From an uncultured Collinsella sp. (GTDB taxonomy: Bacteria > Actinomycetota > Coriobacteriia > Coriobacteriales > Coriobacteriaceae): a stretch of DNA of 11,769 bases. Shown here one piece after another: positions 1 to 6,092 of this stretch. The stretch is taken from contig CAUGJN010000042.1 of assembly GCA_959599635.1 (NCBI GenBank), forward strand, positions 1-11,769, read 5' to 3'. The translations under genes were made by a program, and so were the position numbers. Within the stretch, counting starts at the first letter, position 1, and each line of letters begins with the position of its first letter. The notes under the pieces were generated by a model. It was not told where the DNA came from, ran no database searches, and was given only the letters and a program-made list of their open reading frames with translations.

Positions 1-910
1 GAATGTTGGGCTCGCCGCAGCACAGGCCGGCCATGATGGAGGGCATGTCACCGTCCACGATGCGCGGATCTCCGTCGCCGGCGGCAGCGCCCTTGTACAG
101 GCAGGCGGCAGGCGCGCACTCAACCACGACAAAGGTGGGCGGGTTATCGGGATACAGGTTGGTAAAGTAGCCCACCACGGCGCCGGCGAGCGAACCCACG
201 CCAGCCTGGACAAACACGTGCGTCGGGCGGTTGATGGCCATCTCGCGCAGCTGCTCGGCAGCCTCGGAAGCCATGGTGCCGTAGCCCTCCATGATCCAAG
301 ACGGGATTTTCTCGTAGCCCTCCCAGGCGGTGTCCTGAACGATGACGCCGCGCTCGCAGGCGTCAGCCTCGGCGGCGGCCATGCGCACGCACTCGTCGTA
401 GTTGACCTCTTCGATGGTCACCGTGGCGCCCTCGGCGGCGATGTTATCAAAGCGGGGCTTGGTGGAACCCTTGGGCATGTGCACGACGGCCTTCTGGCCC
501 AGCTTGTTGGCAGCCCATGCCACGCCGCGGCCATGGTTGCCGTCGGTGGCGGTAAAGAAGGTGGCCTGGCCAAAGTCCTTGGCAAGCTGATCGGAGGTCA
601 GGTAATCGAAGGTGCACTCGGCAACGTCCTTGCCGGTCTCGTCGGCAATGTAGTTGGCCATGGCAAACGAGCCGCCTAGAACCTTAAAGGCGTTGAGGCC
701 AAAGCGATAGCTCTCGTCCTTAACGCACAGGTTGGACAGGCCCAGGCGCGCGGCCTGGCCGTCCAGGCGGGCAAGCGGAGTGACGGTGTACTGGGGGAAC
801 GACTGGTGGAAGGCGCGGGCCTTCTTCACGTGGTCGAGACTCATGATTCCCAAGTGCTTGTCATCGCTCTTGGGCATCGTGTTGCCCGCCCACTGGATCT
901 TATCGGCCAT
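1..910 (-). CDS. ygeX: 2,3-diaminopropionate ammonia-lyase, N-terminal 303 residues (runs off the window)
   Basis: This is a fold-type II pyridoxal-phosphate enzyme that converts 2,3-diaminopropionate to pyruvate and ammonia in the cytoplasm. The conserved FGLNAFKVLGG puts the PLP Schiff-base lysine at K76. TDGNHGRG at about 122-129 supplies the aspartate that acts with this lysine in E. coli YgeX, and AGVGSLAG at about 236-243 is a phosphate-binding glycine loop. The blocks QDTAWEGYEKIP and IMAGLCCGEPN are characteristic of this lyase and separate it from threonine dehydratase. The family is about 400 residues long, so roughly the last quarter lies beyond position 1. The ATG at 910-908 is chosen because AAGGAG (complement of 919-924) lies 8 nt upstream. 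The gene is divergent from the YheO-type regulator. In E. coli ygeX belongs to a purine-catabolism cluster. Confidence 0.93.
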   Translation of the reverse strand, partial: MADKIQWAGNTMPKSDDKHLGIMSLDHVKKARAFHQSFPQYTVTPLARLDGQAARLGLSNLCVKDESYRFGLNAFKVLGGSFAMANYIADETGKDVAECTFDYLTSDQLAKDFGQATFFTATDGNHGRGVAWAANKLGQKAVVHMPKGSTKPRFDNIAAEGATVTIEEVNYDECVRMAAAEADACERGVIVQDTAWEGYEKIPSWIMEGYGTMASEAAEQLREMAINRPTHVFVQAGVGSLAGAVVGYFTNLYPDNPPTFVVVECAPAACLYKGAAAGDGDPRIVDGDMPSIMAGLCCGEPNI

Positions 911-1002
911 ACGGTGAACTCCTTAAGTTCTCTCTTGCCGGCCCCCGCATACGCGTTTCAGCCCATTCCCATTCATGCGACTGAACTTTTATGTGGATGC
1001 CA

Positions 1003-1017
1003 AACAAAAAGTTTGTT
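1003..1017. promoter_or_regulatory. candidate operator 1, palindrome AACAAA-N3-TTTGTT
   Basis: This is a perfect 6+6 bp inverted repeat with a 3-bp spacer (AAG), in the AT-rich divergent region between ygeX and the YheO-type regulator. An identical half-site pair recurs at 1054-1068, with centres exactly 51 bp apart, close to five helical turns. The arrangement suggests a dimeric regulator, most likely the adjacent PAS-HTH protein, binding both sites on one face of the DNA. The palindromes are seen directly; the binder is inferred. Confidence 0.6.
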
Positions 1018-1053
1018 AGCACTGTTCTATCACACTTTTTGATTGGAAAACCT

Positions 1054-1068
1054 AACAAATTGTTTGTT
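1054..1068. promoter_or_regulatory. candidate operator 2, palindrome AACAAA-N3-TTTGTT
   Basis: This is the second perfect copy of the 15-bp palindrome, with spacer TTG. Both copies sit in the divergent interval 911-1187, about 120 bp from the regulator start and about 145 bp from the ygeX start, so one site pair could control both promoters. I could not place convincing -35/-10 boxes for either direction. Confidence 0.6.
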
Positions 1069-1187
1069 GCCGTAATCGGTACCTTTTCGACGCCGAACGG
1101 TCACACAACGCAGCGACGCTTTCGTTATTTGCGAACAAGTGTGGTTTATGGCAAAGTGTGCCCAAACTAATTTTTAGGAAGGCACCC

Positions 1188-1841
1188 ATGACCCCCGCAC
1201 AGATTGAGTTTTACAAGCGCCTTGCACACGGCCTAGCGCTCCAATTTGGCCCCAACTGCGAAGTCGTCGTCCACGACCTGGAGACCGAGGACGTGGACCA
1301 CTCCATCGTGGTAATCGAAAACGGCCACGTCAGCGGGCGCAAACTGGGTGACGGCCCCAGTCATATTGTGTTTGAGTCCATGCGCGAGGGCACCACCGAC
1401 GTGCACGACCGCGAGCCTTACCTCACCAAAACCACCGATGGCAAACTGCTCAAATCCTCGACCATCTTTATCCGCAACGACGAGGGCAAGCCCGTCGGCA
1501 TTTTGGGCATTAACTTTGACATTACGCTCATGAAGGCTTTTGAGCGCTCGCTCGATGCCTTTACCGGCACCGGCGACACGGGCTACACCGAGCCCGAGCC
1601 CATTACCAAGAACATCGGCGACCTGCTCGAGGACCTGCTGCACGAGTGCGAGCAGTTTGTGGGCAAGCCCGCGGCACTCATGACCAAAGATGAGCGCATT
1701 CGCGCCATTGGCTACCTCGAACGTCGCGGCGCCTTCCTCATTTCCAAGTCGAGCGAGCGCGCCTGCGAGTTCTTTGGCATCTCCAAGTACAGCTTCTATA
1801 GCTACCTCAATGAGGCCAAGGCGGCGGCCGGCGACAAGTAG
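1188..1841 (+). CDS. YheO/DauR-family PAS-HTH transcriptional regulator
   Basis: This 217-residue protein has the two-part layout of the YheO/DauR family. Residues 6-118 are a YheO-like PAS sensor, with VVVHDLE near 26-32, NGHVSGRKLGD near 46-55 and IFIRNDEGKPVGILGINFD near 93-111. Residues 167-212 are a C-terminal helix-turn-helix region with the family pattern KDERIRAIGYLERRGAFLI followed by ERACEFFGISKYSFYSYL. The ATG at 1188 is preferred over the in-frame GTG at 1158 because AGGAAGG (1176-1182) lies 5 nt upstream. The relative DauR represses D-arginine use in Pseudomonas. Here the divergent neighbour is an amino-acid lyase gene, and two matching palindromes lie between them, so control of ygeX and of itself is likely. 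Family assignment is confident; ligand and target are inferred. Confidence 0.88.
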   Translation: MTPAQIEFYKRLAHGLALQFGPNCEVVVHDLETEDVDHSIVVIENGHVSGRKLGDGPSHIVFESMREGTTDVHDREPYLTKTTDGKLLKSSTIFIRNDEGKPVGILGINFDITLMKAFERSLDAFTGTGDTGYTEPEPITKNIGDLLEDLLHECEQFVGKPAALMTKDERIRAIGYLERRGAFLISKSSERACEFFGISKYSFYSYLNEAKAAAGDK

Positions 1842-1924
1842 GCACTCGCCTGAATTGCCCCTCCCCTTTTGGGCGCGAGTTCTGGAAAGCATGAATCCAA
1901 GGCCGAGCCGCTTGAAAAGTTCCA

Positions 1925-1930
1925 TATAAT
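1925..1930 (+). promoter_or_regulatory. -10 element TATAAT upstream of the membrane-protein gene
   Basis: A consensus TATAAT sits 35 bp before the ATG at 1965. The expected -35 position (about 1902-1907) does not match consensus well. A TTGAAA at 1912-1917 is too close to serve with it. This is a plausible independent promoter giving a leader of roughly 28 nt. Confidence 0.45.
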
Positions 1931-1964
1931 CGATGTCATTAGTATTTCGAAAGGGTGGAACAGA

Positions 1965-2951
1965 ATGGCGTTGAGCAAGGCATCATGCACCGGTCGCGGA
2001 TTGATTCCGGCAATTGGTGGACATGTGCACCGCATGTTCGATGAGGGTGAAGACGACCTGTTTTCGCTGAGCCTTGACGACGTGATGGATGATCGCCCGT
2101 GGACCGCCGACGAACTCATGAGCGGTGGGGCTCGCCCGTCAAGCCCCAATCCCGCACTTGCGCCTAAGCCCGCATCTGCGCCGACTCCTGCGCAGTCGCC
2201 TGTTTCGACGCCCGCGCCTACGCCCGCACCCACTTCGGCGCCCACGCCCGCTCCCCGCCCCGCAAGCGACCCGTCCGAGACGGCGGCATTTCTCGCCGCA
2301 GCGACGCGGAGCAAATCGGCCGACAGCACCGTTATGTACAGTGCCCAGCAGTTGCCTGTTCCTGCGGCACGCAAGCCTCCGGTCACAAGGCTCGATGAGC
2401 CCGCTGCCCATCAGGTTGCCCACGATTCCTGGGCTGCAGCCGATCTGGATGAGACCTCTACCGGCATGCCGGCGCTCGACGTTCCAGTTAACCCGCTTTT
2501 TGCCGCCAACACGAGCGCCGCGGACTATGAGGGCGGTGCGGCATATTCCGATTATTCCGATAGATATATTGGCACCGGTCGCATCGAGACCGAGGATTAT
2601 GGCACCGCATCGAGCAATTATCTCAACGATCCGTACGCCGCCACGCCTGCACCGGAATATGACCCGGAGGCCGCGTCCGCGCCGGCGTATACCAAAAGCA
2701 CGGGCGAAGAGCGCTTCGCCGATTATTACGCCGAGGAAAAGGCGCTACGTTTCTCGGAATTTCCGCAGGCAGTCAAGGTTGCCTTTATCGCCATTGTCAT
2801 TGCCCTGCTCGGCGTCATTGCGTTTGAGGGATTCCAGCTGTTCTCCGGCCCCACCCAAGCGGAGTCGGAGACCCAGCAAAAAGAGGACGATGACGAGTAT
2901 CTGGACATCAACACCCTCAAGGGCGACCCCAACGACGGGGACGATGAGTAG
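1965..2951 (+). CDS. single-span membrane protein with Pro/Ala-rich linker, function unknown
   Basis: I do not recognise this 328-residue protein. The ATG at 1965 is chosen because AAGGGTGG (1951-1958) lies 6 nt upstream and TATAAT lies before it; the open frame extends further upstream only through non-coding sequence. Residues 1-58 are acidic and moderately hydrophobic (DLFSLSLDDVMDD, then WTADELM). Residues 59-105 are a low-complexity Pro/Ala/Thr/Ser linker. Residues 185-262 are rich in Tyr, Asp and Ala. One transmembrane helix lies at about 271-290, and the last 35 residues are strongly acidic. There is no signal peptide. The lysine before the helix suggests a cytoplasmic N-terminus and an external acidic tail. 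It appears to be its own transcription unit, with a promoter before it and a terminator after it. The reading frame is well supported; the role is unknown. Confidence 0.8.
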   Translation: MALSKASCTGRGLIPAIGGHVHRMFDEGEDDLFSLSLDDVMDDRPWTADELMSGGARPSSPNPALAPKPASAPTPAQSPVSTPAPTPAPTSAPTPAPRPASDPSETAAFLAAATRSKSADSTVMYSAQQLPVPAARKPPVTRLDEPAAHQVAHDSWAAADLDETSTGMPALDVPVNPLFAANTSAADYEGGAAYSDYSDRYIGTGRIETEDYGTASSNYLNDPYAATPAPEYDPEAASAPAYTKSTGEERFADYYAEEKALRFSEFPQAVKVAFIAIVIALLGVIAFEGFQLFSGPTQAESETQQKEDDDEYLDINTLKGDPNDGDDE

Positions 2952-2984
2952 CGAGAGCTGAAGGCGGCCGCAGGATCCCGCATC

Positions 2985-3010
2985 CAGCACCGGCTTCTAA
3001 GTGCTGTTTT
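2985..3010 (+). terminator. intrinsic terminator after the membrane-protein gene
   Basis: A perfect 6-bp stem CAGCAC/GTGCTG (2985-2990 with 3001-3006) encloses a 10-nt loop and is followed directly by TTTT. It lies 34 bp past the stop codon at 2951. The stem is short but the layout is right. Confidence 0.6.
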
Positions 3011-3020
3011 GTCATCCAGC

Positions 3021-3152
3021 TACACTTTTCCGGATAATTTGCCTATCGAATTTGACACTTTTCCGAAGTTTTAAGGTGCCTATTTCGACACTTTTCCGTA
3101 CTTTTACACGACTGATTTCGACACTTTTTCGGATGAAAGCCGAATAATCACT
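3021..3152. repeat. four tandem 33-bp repeats with GACACTTTTCCG core
   Basis: Copies begin at 3021, 3054, 3087 and 3120, an exact 33-bp period. The first 12 bp are nearly constant (GACACTTTTCCG; the first copy begins with T and the fourth has TTTTTCG). The middle varies, and copies 2 and 3 also share the end ATTTC. No reading frame uses it. IS21-family elements carry multiple short repeats of this general style at their ends, so this may be an orphaned transposon end. A protein-binding iteron block is the alternative. No transposase gene is present in the window. Confidence 0.7.
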
Positions 3153-3193
3153 TGGGAAACCAACGCCATCCGCGCGTCATTTCGCAAGCGCGC

Positions 3194-3221
3194 TTGATTT
3201 GTGTCCGCGCTCGCTGATAGA
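3194..3221 (+). promoter_or_regulatory. candidate promoter for the orphan 121-aa gene
   Basis: TTGATT (3194-3199) and GATAGA (3216-3221) are separated by 16 bp. Transcription would begin near 3228, at the base of a strong hairpin, leaving a structured leader of about 120 nt before the gene at 3349. Both boxes are imperfect, so the call is moderate. Confidence 0.4.
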
Positions 3222-3227
3222 CTCCAT

Positions 3228-3250
3228 CGTGCCCGCAAAGAGCGGGCGCG
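3228..3250 (+). terminator. terminator-like hairpin in the 5' leader
   Basis: A 9-bp stem with one G-U pair (3228-3236 with 3242-3250), closed by the loop AAAGA, is followed at once by TTTTATC. The shape is that of an intrinsic terminator. It sits just downstream of the candidate promoter and about 100 nt before the gene, so it may be an attenuator or a 5'-end stabiliser. It may also end transcription arriving from further upstream. Confidence 0.5.
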
Positions 3251-3261
3251 TTTTATCCAGA

Positions 3262-3329
3262 GTCGGGGTAGAGAGTTGGCTCCACGATCCCGACGCCAAC
3301 CGGCCAAGAGGCACGGTGGCCCTGCCAAC
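3262..3329 (+). promoter_or_regulatory. leader with competing or pseudoknotted stems
   Basis: GTCGGG (3262-3267) pairs perfectly with CCCGAC (3289-3294). GTTGGC (3275-3280), lying inside that loop, pairs perfectly with GCCAAC at 3295-3300 and again with a second GCCAAC at 3324-3329. A further stem GGCCA/TGGCC (3302-3306 with 3317-3321) lies between the two GCCAAC copies. The interleaved order makes either a pseudoknot or mutually exclusive hairpins just ahead of the ribosome site at 3337-3343. This resembles a cis-regulatory RNA. I could not match it to a known riboswitch class. Confidence 0.35.
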
Positions 3330-3348
3330 ATCGATGAAAGGAGTCCGT

Positions 3349-3714
3349 ATGGACAATTTCTCCGTGCGCAGCGAGCGCAATTTCCACAACCTGATCGTCA
3401 AGCCAAAACGAATGCATCTTCTAGACGAGCCGAGCGGCTACACCTCGGCTTTGGTGAAGAGCGGCCTCTCCCACCAGATGCGCTTTGCCATACAGAAGCT
3501 CGAGGAAGAGCTCTGTGCTGCTGGCAACCCACATGTTCTGCAGATCAAGCTGCTCGGAGACGACTCGCGCGAGCCGTCCAACTGGAAGCTCTTCGCCGAC
3601 GGCGCGTGCGTCGCAAGCGGCTCGGGTGACTTTGCCCGCGAGTGCTTCTACGAGGGAGCTGAGGTGTTTCTGGACCTGTGTCGCGACGCCGTACGCACGG
3701 CCGAGCTGTACTAG
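3349..3714 (+). CDS. 121-aa hypothetical protein, orphan with structured leader
   Basis: I do not recognise this small protein. The ATG at 3349 is chosen because AAAGGAG (3337-3343) lies 5 nt upstream; the longer in-frame opening from about 3199 would run through the structured leader and has no ribosome site. The sequence looks like a soluble alpha/beta domain. It has a basic N-terminus (RSERNFHNLIVKPKR), a helical part QMRFAIQKLEEELCAA near 43-58, then LQIKLLGDD, NWKLFADGACVASGSGDF and a C-terminal helix ending DAVRTAELY. There is no signal peptide, membrane segment or obvious metal-binding pattern. A 158-codon opening on the other strand overlaps most of it but has no ribosome site. The gene stands alone between two longer stretches without genes. 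Confidence 0.7.
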   Translation: MDNFSVRSERNFHNLIVKPKRMHLLDEPSGYTSALVKSGLSHQMRFAIQKLEEELCAAGNPHVLQIKLLGDDSREPSNWKLFADGACVASGSGDFARECFYEGAEVFLDLCRDAVRTAELY

Positions 3715-4095
3715 TGGAGCCAGAGGGAGTATGAGCTGTTGAGTGCGGCCCGCGGGATTGCGGGGGCGTAGGAACAGAAGCCTCATGATGGTGGCCTCGG
3801 CTGGAATGACGTATCGCTCGATAAATGATCTCAACAACGTAGCCGATGCGCCGCATTTCGCCTCAAAGGCATTGAGCGACCGGGCGGCGTCCAGCATTTC
3901 TTTGATATCCCCAATTGATTGTTCCGAGAAAGTCTCTTCATGCCCTCATAATCGCCCTTACGAGAAACTTGGACGAGACGGGCGTCCATACGCCGTCTCT
4001 AAACTAACGAGCCGTTCGCGGAAAGAACATCAGGCTAGCGTGGGCCAAAGATATACTGGTATCGTTGCAACAATTATGGAAGATCGGCATCGTCA
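3715..4095. other. 381-bp stretch without a convincing gene; possible decayed minus-strand gene
   Basis: A plus-strand opening ends at 4099, overlapping the next start as ATGA, but it has no ribosome site and an unconvincing composition. On the minus strand, from about 4010 down to 3770, one frame reads protein-like sequence (RLVSLETAYGRPSRPSF, two stop codons, then SEQSIGDIKEMLDAARSLN and LLRSFIERYVIPAEATIM). A neighbouring frame carries KGDYEGMKRL across the stops. This could be a frameshifted remnant of an unidentified gene. Near the right end TATACT (4052-4057) is a possible -10 box for the surface-protein gene at 4096, with a poor -35. Confidence 0.3.
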
Positions 4096-5910
4096 ATGAC
4101 CTCCTTGAAATTCTCCAGGCGCTTCGCGCTTAGCCTGCTCGTCCCGCTGTCCGCCGCCGTAGCGCTAGCTTTGCCCTCAACCGCCCTCGCTGCGTCGGAC
4201 CCGAACCCGCCCAGCATCTCCAACGTGACGTTATCCGCGACGACAGTCACGGCCGGCTCCACGCTGCATGTCGGCTACGATGTGGACGACCCCGATGGGG
4301 TGCGGTCAGTCACGCCGATAGTTGAGGTCGTCGTCGATAGCGATGACGGGGACCAGGGCAACAGCTCCCGCCTCGCCTTCCGGTCGACCGGCGACACGAC
4401 CGCGGGCTTCGATATCCCCACCTCCCCGAGCGACCAGCCCTGCAGGTACCGGATCATCGGCCTCGGCGTGACCGATAGCCTTGGATGGGTTACCGATGTC
4501 TACGACGCGGCGTATGCCGAGGAGAAGGGACTCAACTCTCCGACCTTCGCCACCAGCCCCCTCGTCTATGAGGTGACCGAGGGGCCCGCGGACCAGAACC
4601 CGCCGACCGTGTCCTCCGTGTCGCTCTCGAGCAGGGAGGTCGCGACCGGCGCCGACTTCCACATCTCTTGGTCCGTCGCGGACCCGGACGGCGTTCGCTC
4701 CGTTTCCCCCATACTGCAGCGGGGCTGGGAGGATAAGGACGACGGCTGCTCCGTTTCGTCGGCCTATTATCACGGAGGCTCGTCTATCGACGGGTTCGAC
4801 CTCACATTCGACAGCAATAGGATCGGAAGGCACAGGCTGATTGGCCTTTCGGTCACCGATGACCTAGGGTTCGAGACCGATGTGTACGAGAGTTCCTACG
4901 CCAGGGCCAACGGCATCTCGGGCGCGACTTTCTCGGTTGCCGACCCGAGCGAGCTGTGCTTCGAGGTGACCGGCAGCGCGATCGACCGGAACCCGCCCAC
5001 GGTCTCGAACGTTTCCATCTCCGCGAAGAGAGTCCCTGTCGGCGTGCTCCTCCGCATCTATTGCAATGTAGGCGACGCGGACGGCGTGAAGTCTGTCTCC
5101 CCGATTCTCGGCGACCCCGGCTATGTCGAGGACCCGAACTCTGTAAAGGCCCGTAAAACGTTGAGCTGCAGCTACGATGCGGCAAGAGGCTATATCGAAA
5201 TCGAGTTCCCCACGTCGCTCTCGATGGGCTCGTTTGAAATCCATGCCCTCGCGGTCCTCGACAAGGCGGGTCATGAGACCTTCGTCTACAGCTCCGCCTA
5301 CGCCGAGCGTAACGGCAAGACCGGCGTCCGGACCTTTGATGTCGACGACGCGGAGGACGTCACCTTCGACGTGACCGCCCCGCTGTATGCCGCCACCAAG
5401 GGCAACGGGCAGGCATATGCAAAGGGCAACGAGGACGGTCTGACCTTCCGCTTCAGCGGTCCTCTCGATGAGTTCACGCGTCTCCTCGTGGACGGAAATG
5501 AGGCCTCCACTGAGAACTACACCGCAACCAAGGGCAGCACGATTATCGAGCTCAAGCCGGCCTACCTGGACACGCTTGCCGCCGGCGGACACACCGTCAC
5601 GGCCGTCTGGAAGGACGGGACGGCGACCGATGCATCCTTCACCGTGGAGGGGAAGGCCCAAGGGGAGCAGGCGGGCGGCAAGACCGATGTAGATTCACCC
5701 GGCGACAACAAAAGTGATCCTGCCACTCCTGAAAAGGACGCCGACGAGGCGTCTACAAAAAGGTCGGGACACACGACAACCGATGAACCAAAGCTCGCCG
5801 TAACCGGCGACTCCGCTTGGATGGCCAGCATCGCATTAGCCATGGCGGCCACGGCCTGCTTCGCGGCAGCGAGAAGGCTTGAGCCCAAGCAGCATAGGCA
5901 CGAACAGTAG
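4096..5910 (+). CDS. secreted cell-wall-anchored surface protein with three 131-residue repeats and LAVTG sorting signal
   Basis: This 604-residue protein begins with a signal peptide (basic SLKFSRRF, a hydrophobic core, and predicted cleavage after ALA at about 32). Three homologous domains begin at residues 35, 166 and 297, each with NPP then a V/I-S-rich strand, a D-D/A-D-GV-R/K-SV-P core, a late (L/V)-x-V-x-D-x-x-G segment and a VY-x-x-(S/A)YA motif; they look like beta-sandwich repeats. Residues about 433-520 form another beta domain of a type common in Gram-positive surface proteins (FRFSGPLDEFTRLLVDG, then NYTATKGSTIIELKP). A charged linker leads to LAVTGD (567-572), a hydrophobic span and the basic tail RRLEPKQHRHEQ. 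LAxTG is the pattern used by class E sortases in high-GC Gram-positives. A weak GGAAG lies about 13 nt before the start. Adhesion is likely but the ligand is unknown. Confidence 0.85.
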   Translation: MTSLKFSRRFALSLLVPLSAAVALALPSTALAASDPNPPSISNVTLSATTVTAGSTLHVGYDVDDPDGVRSVTPIVEVVVDSDDGDQGNSSRLAFRSTGDTTAGFDIPTSPSDQPCRYRIIGLGVTDSLGWVTDVYDAAYAEEKGLNSPTFATSPLVYEVTEGPADQNPPTVSSVSLSSREVATGADFHISWSVADPDGVRSVSPILQRGWEDKDDGCSVSSAYYHGGSSIDGFDLTFDSNRIGRHRLIGLSVTDDLGFETDVYESSYARANGISGATFSVADPSELCFEVTGSAIDRNPPTVSNVSISAKRVPVGVLLRIYCNVGDADGVKSVSPILGDPGYVEDPNSVKARKTLSCSYDAARGYIEIEFPTSLSMGSFEIHALAVLDKAGHETFVYSSAYAERNGKTGVRTFDVDDAEDVTFDVTAPLYAATKGNGQAYAKGNEDGLTFRFSGPLDEFTRLLVDGNEASTENYTATKGSTIIELKPAYLDTLAAGGHTVTAVWKDGTATDASFTVEGKAQGEQAGGKTDVDSPGDNKSDPATPEKDADEASTKRSGHTTTDEPKLAVTGDSAWMASIALAMAATACFAAARRLEPKQHRHEQ

Positions 5911-6002
5911 CTCAAAGCGAACTCAACTGGGAAGGGCAGATGGATAGCCGTCCTTCTCTTGCAATCAACCCAATCCGCTGAAATGCAATCAGTTAACGAG
6001 TT

Positions 6003-6058
6003 TTGCCAGACGCTCGGTCTCTACCCCGCTCTGGCAAGCCACCTAGCAATGAGATAAT
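6003..6058 (+). promoter_or_regulatory. inverted repeat plus -10-like element upstream of the 411-aa gene
   Basis: TTGCCAGA (6003-6010) and TCTGGCAA (6030-6037) form a perfect 8-bp inverted repeat with a 19-bp spacer. GATAAT (6053-6058) lies 16 bp further on and 34 bp before the ATG at 6093. The right arm overlaps the expected -35 position (about 6030-6035), which would suit a repressor site. The -35 itself is weak. Confidence 0.4.
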
Positions 6059-6092
6059 GCCCACGGCGATCAACGCAAACAAGGAGCACGCT

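Noticed and set aside
1844..1880. Terminator after the YheO-type regulator (ACTCGC/GCGAGT)
   Set aside because: Only 6 bp around a 25-nt loop and no T-run follows.
1233..1925. 230-codon open frame on the minus strand over the YheO-type regulator
   Set aside because: Shadow of a well-supported gene with family motifs and a ribosome site on the plus strand.
2125..2961. 278-codon plus-strand frame rich in Arg and Pro
   Set aside because: Frame-shifted reading of the Pro/Ala-rich membrane-protein gene; composition is an artefact of GC-rich codons.
3275..3329. Guanidine-II (mini-ykkC) riboswitch, because ACGA and ACGG occur in two hairpin regions
   Set aside because: Neither tetranucleotide sits as the terminal loop of a symmetric stem, as that class requires.
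3421..3897. 158-codon minus-strand frame opposite the 121-aa gene
   Set aside because: No ribosome site, and its second half is the complement of a gene with a good one. Its first part is discussed as a possible gene remnant.
3743..4099. 118-codon plus-strand frame ending in an ATGA overlap with the surface-protein start
   Set aside because: The overlap would suggest coupling, but there is no ribosome site or domain, and the better protein-like reading is on the other strand.
5931..5956. Terminator after the surface-protein gene (GAAGG/CCTTC)
   Set aside because: Five-bp stem with an irregular interior and no real T-run; too weak to call.
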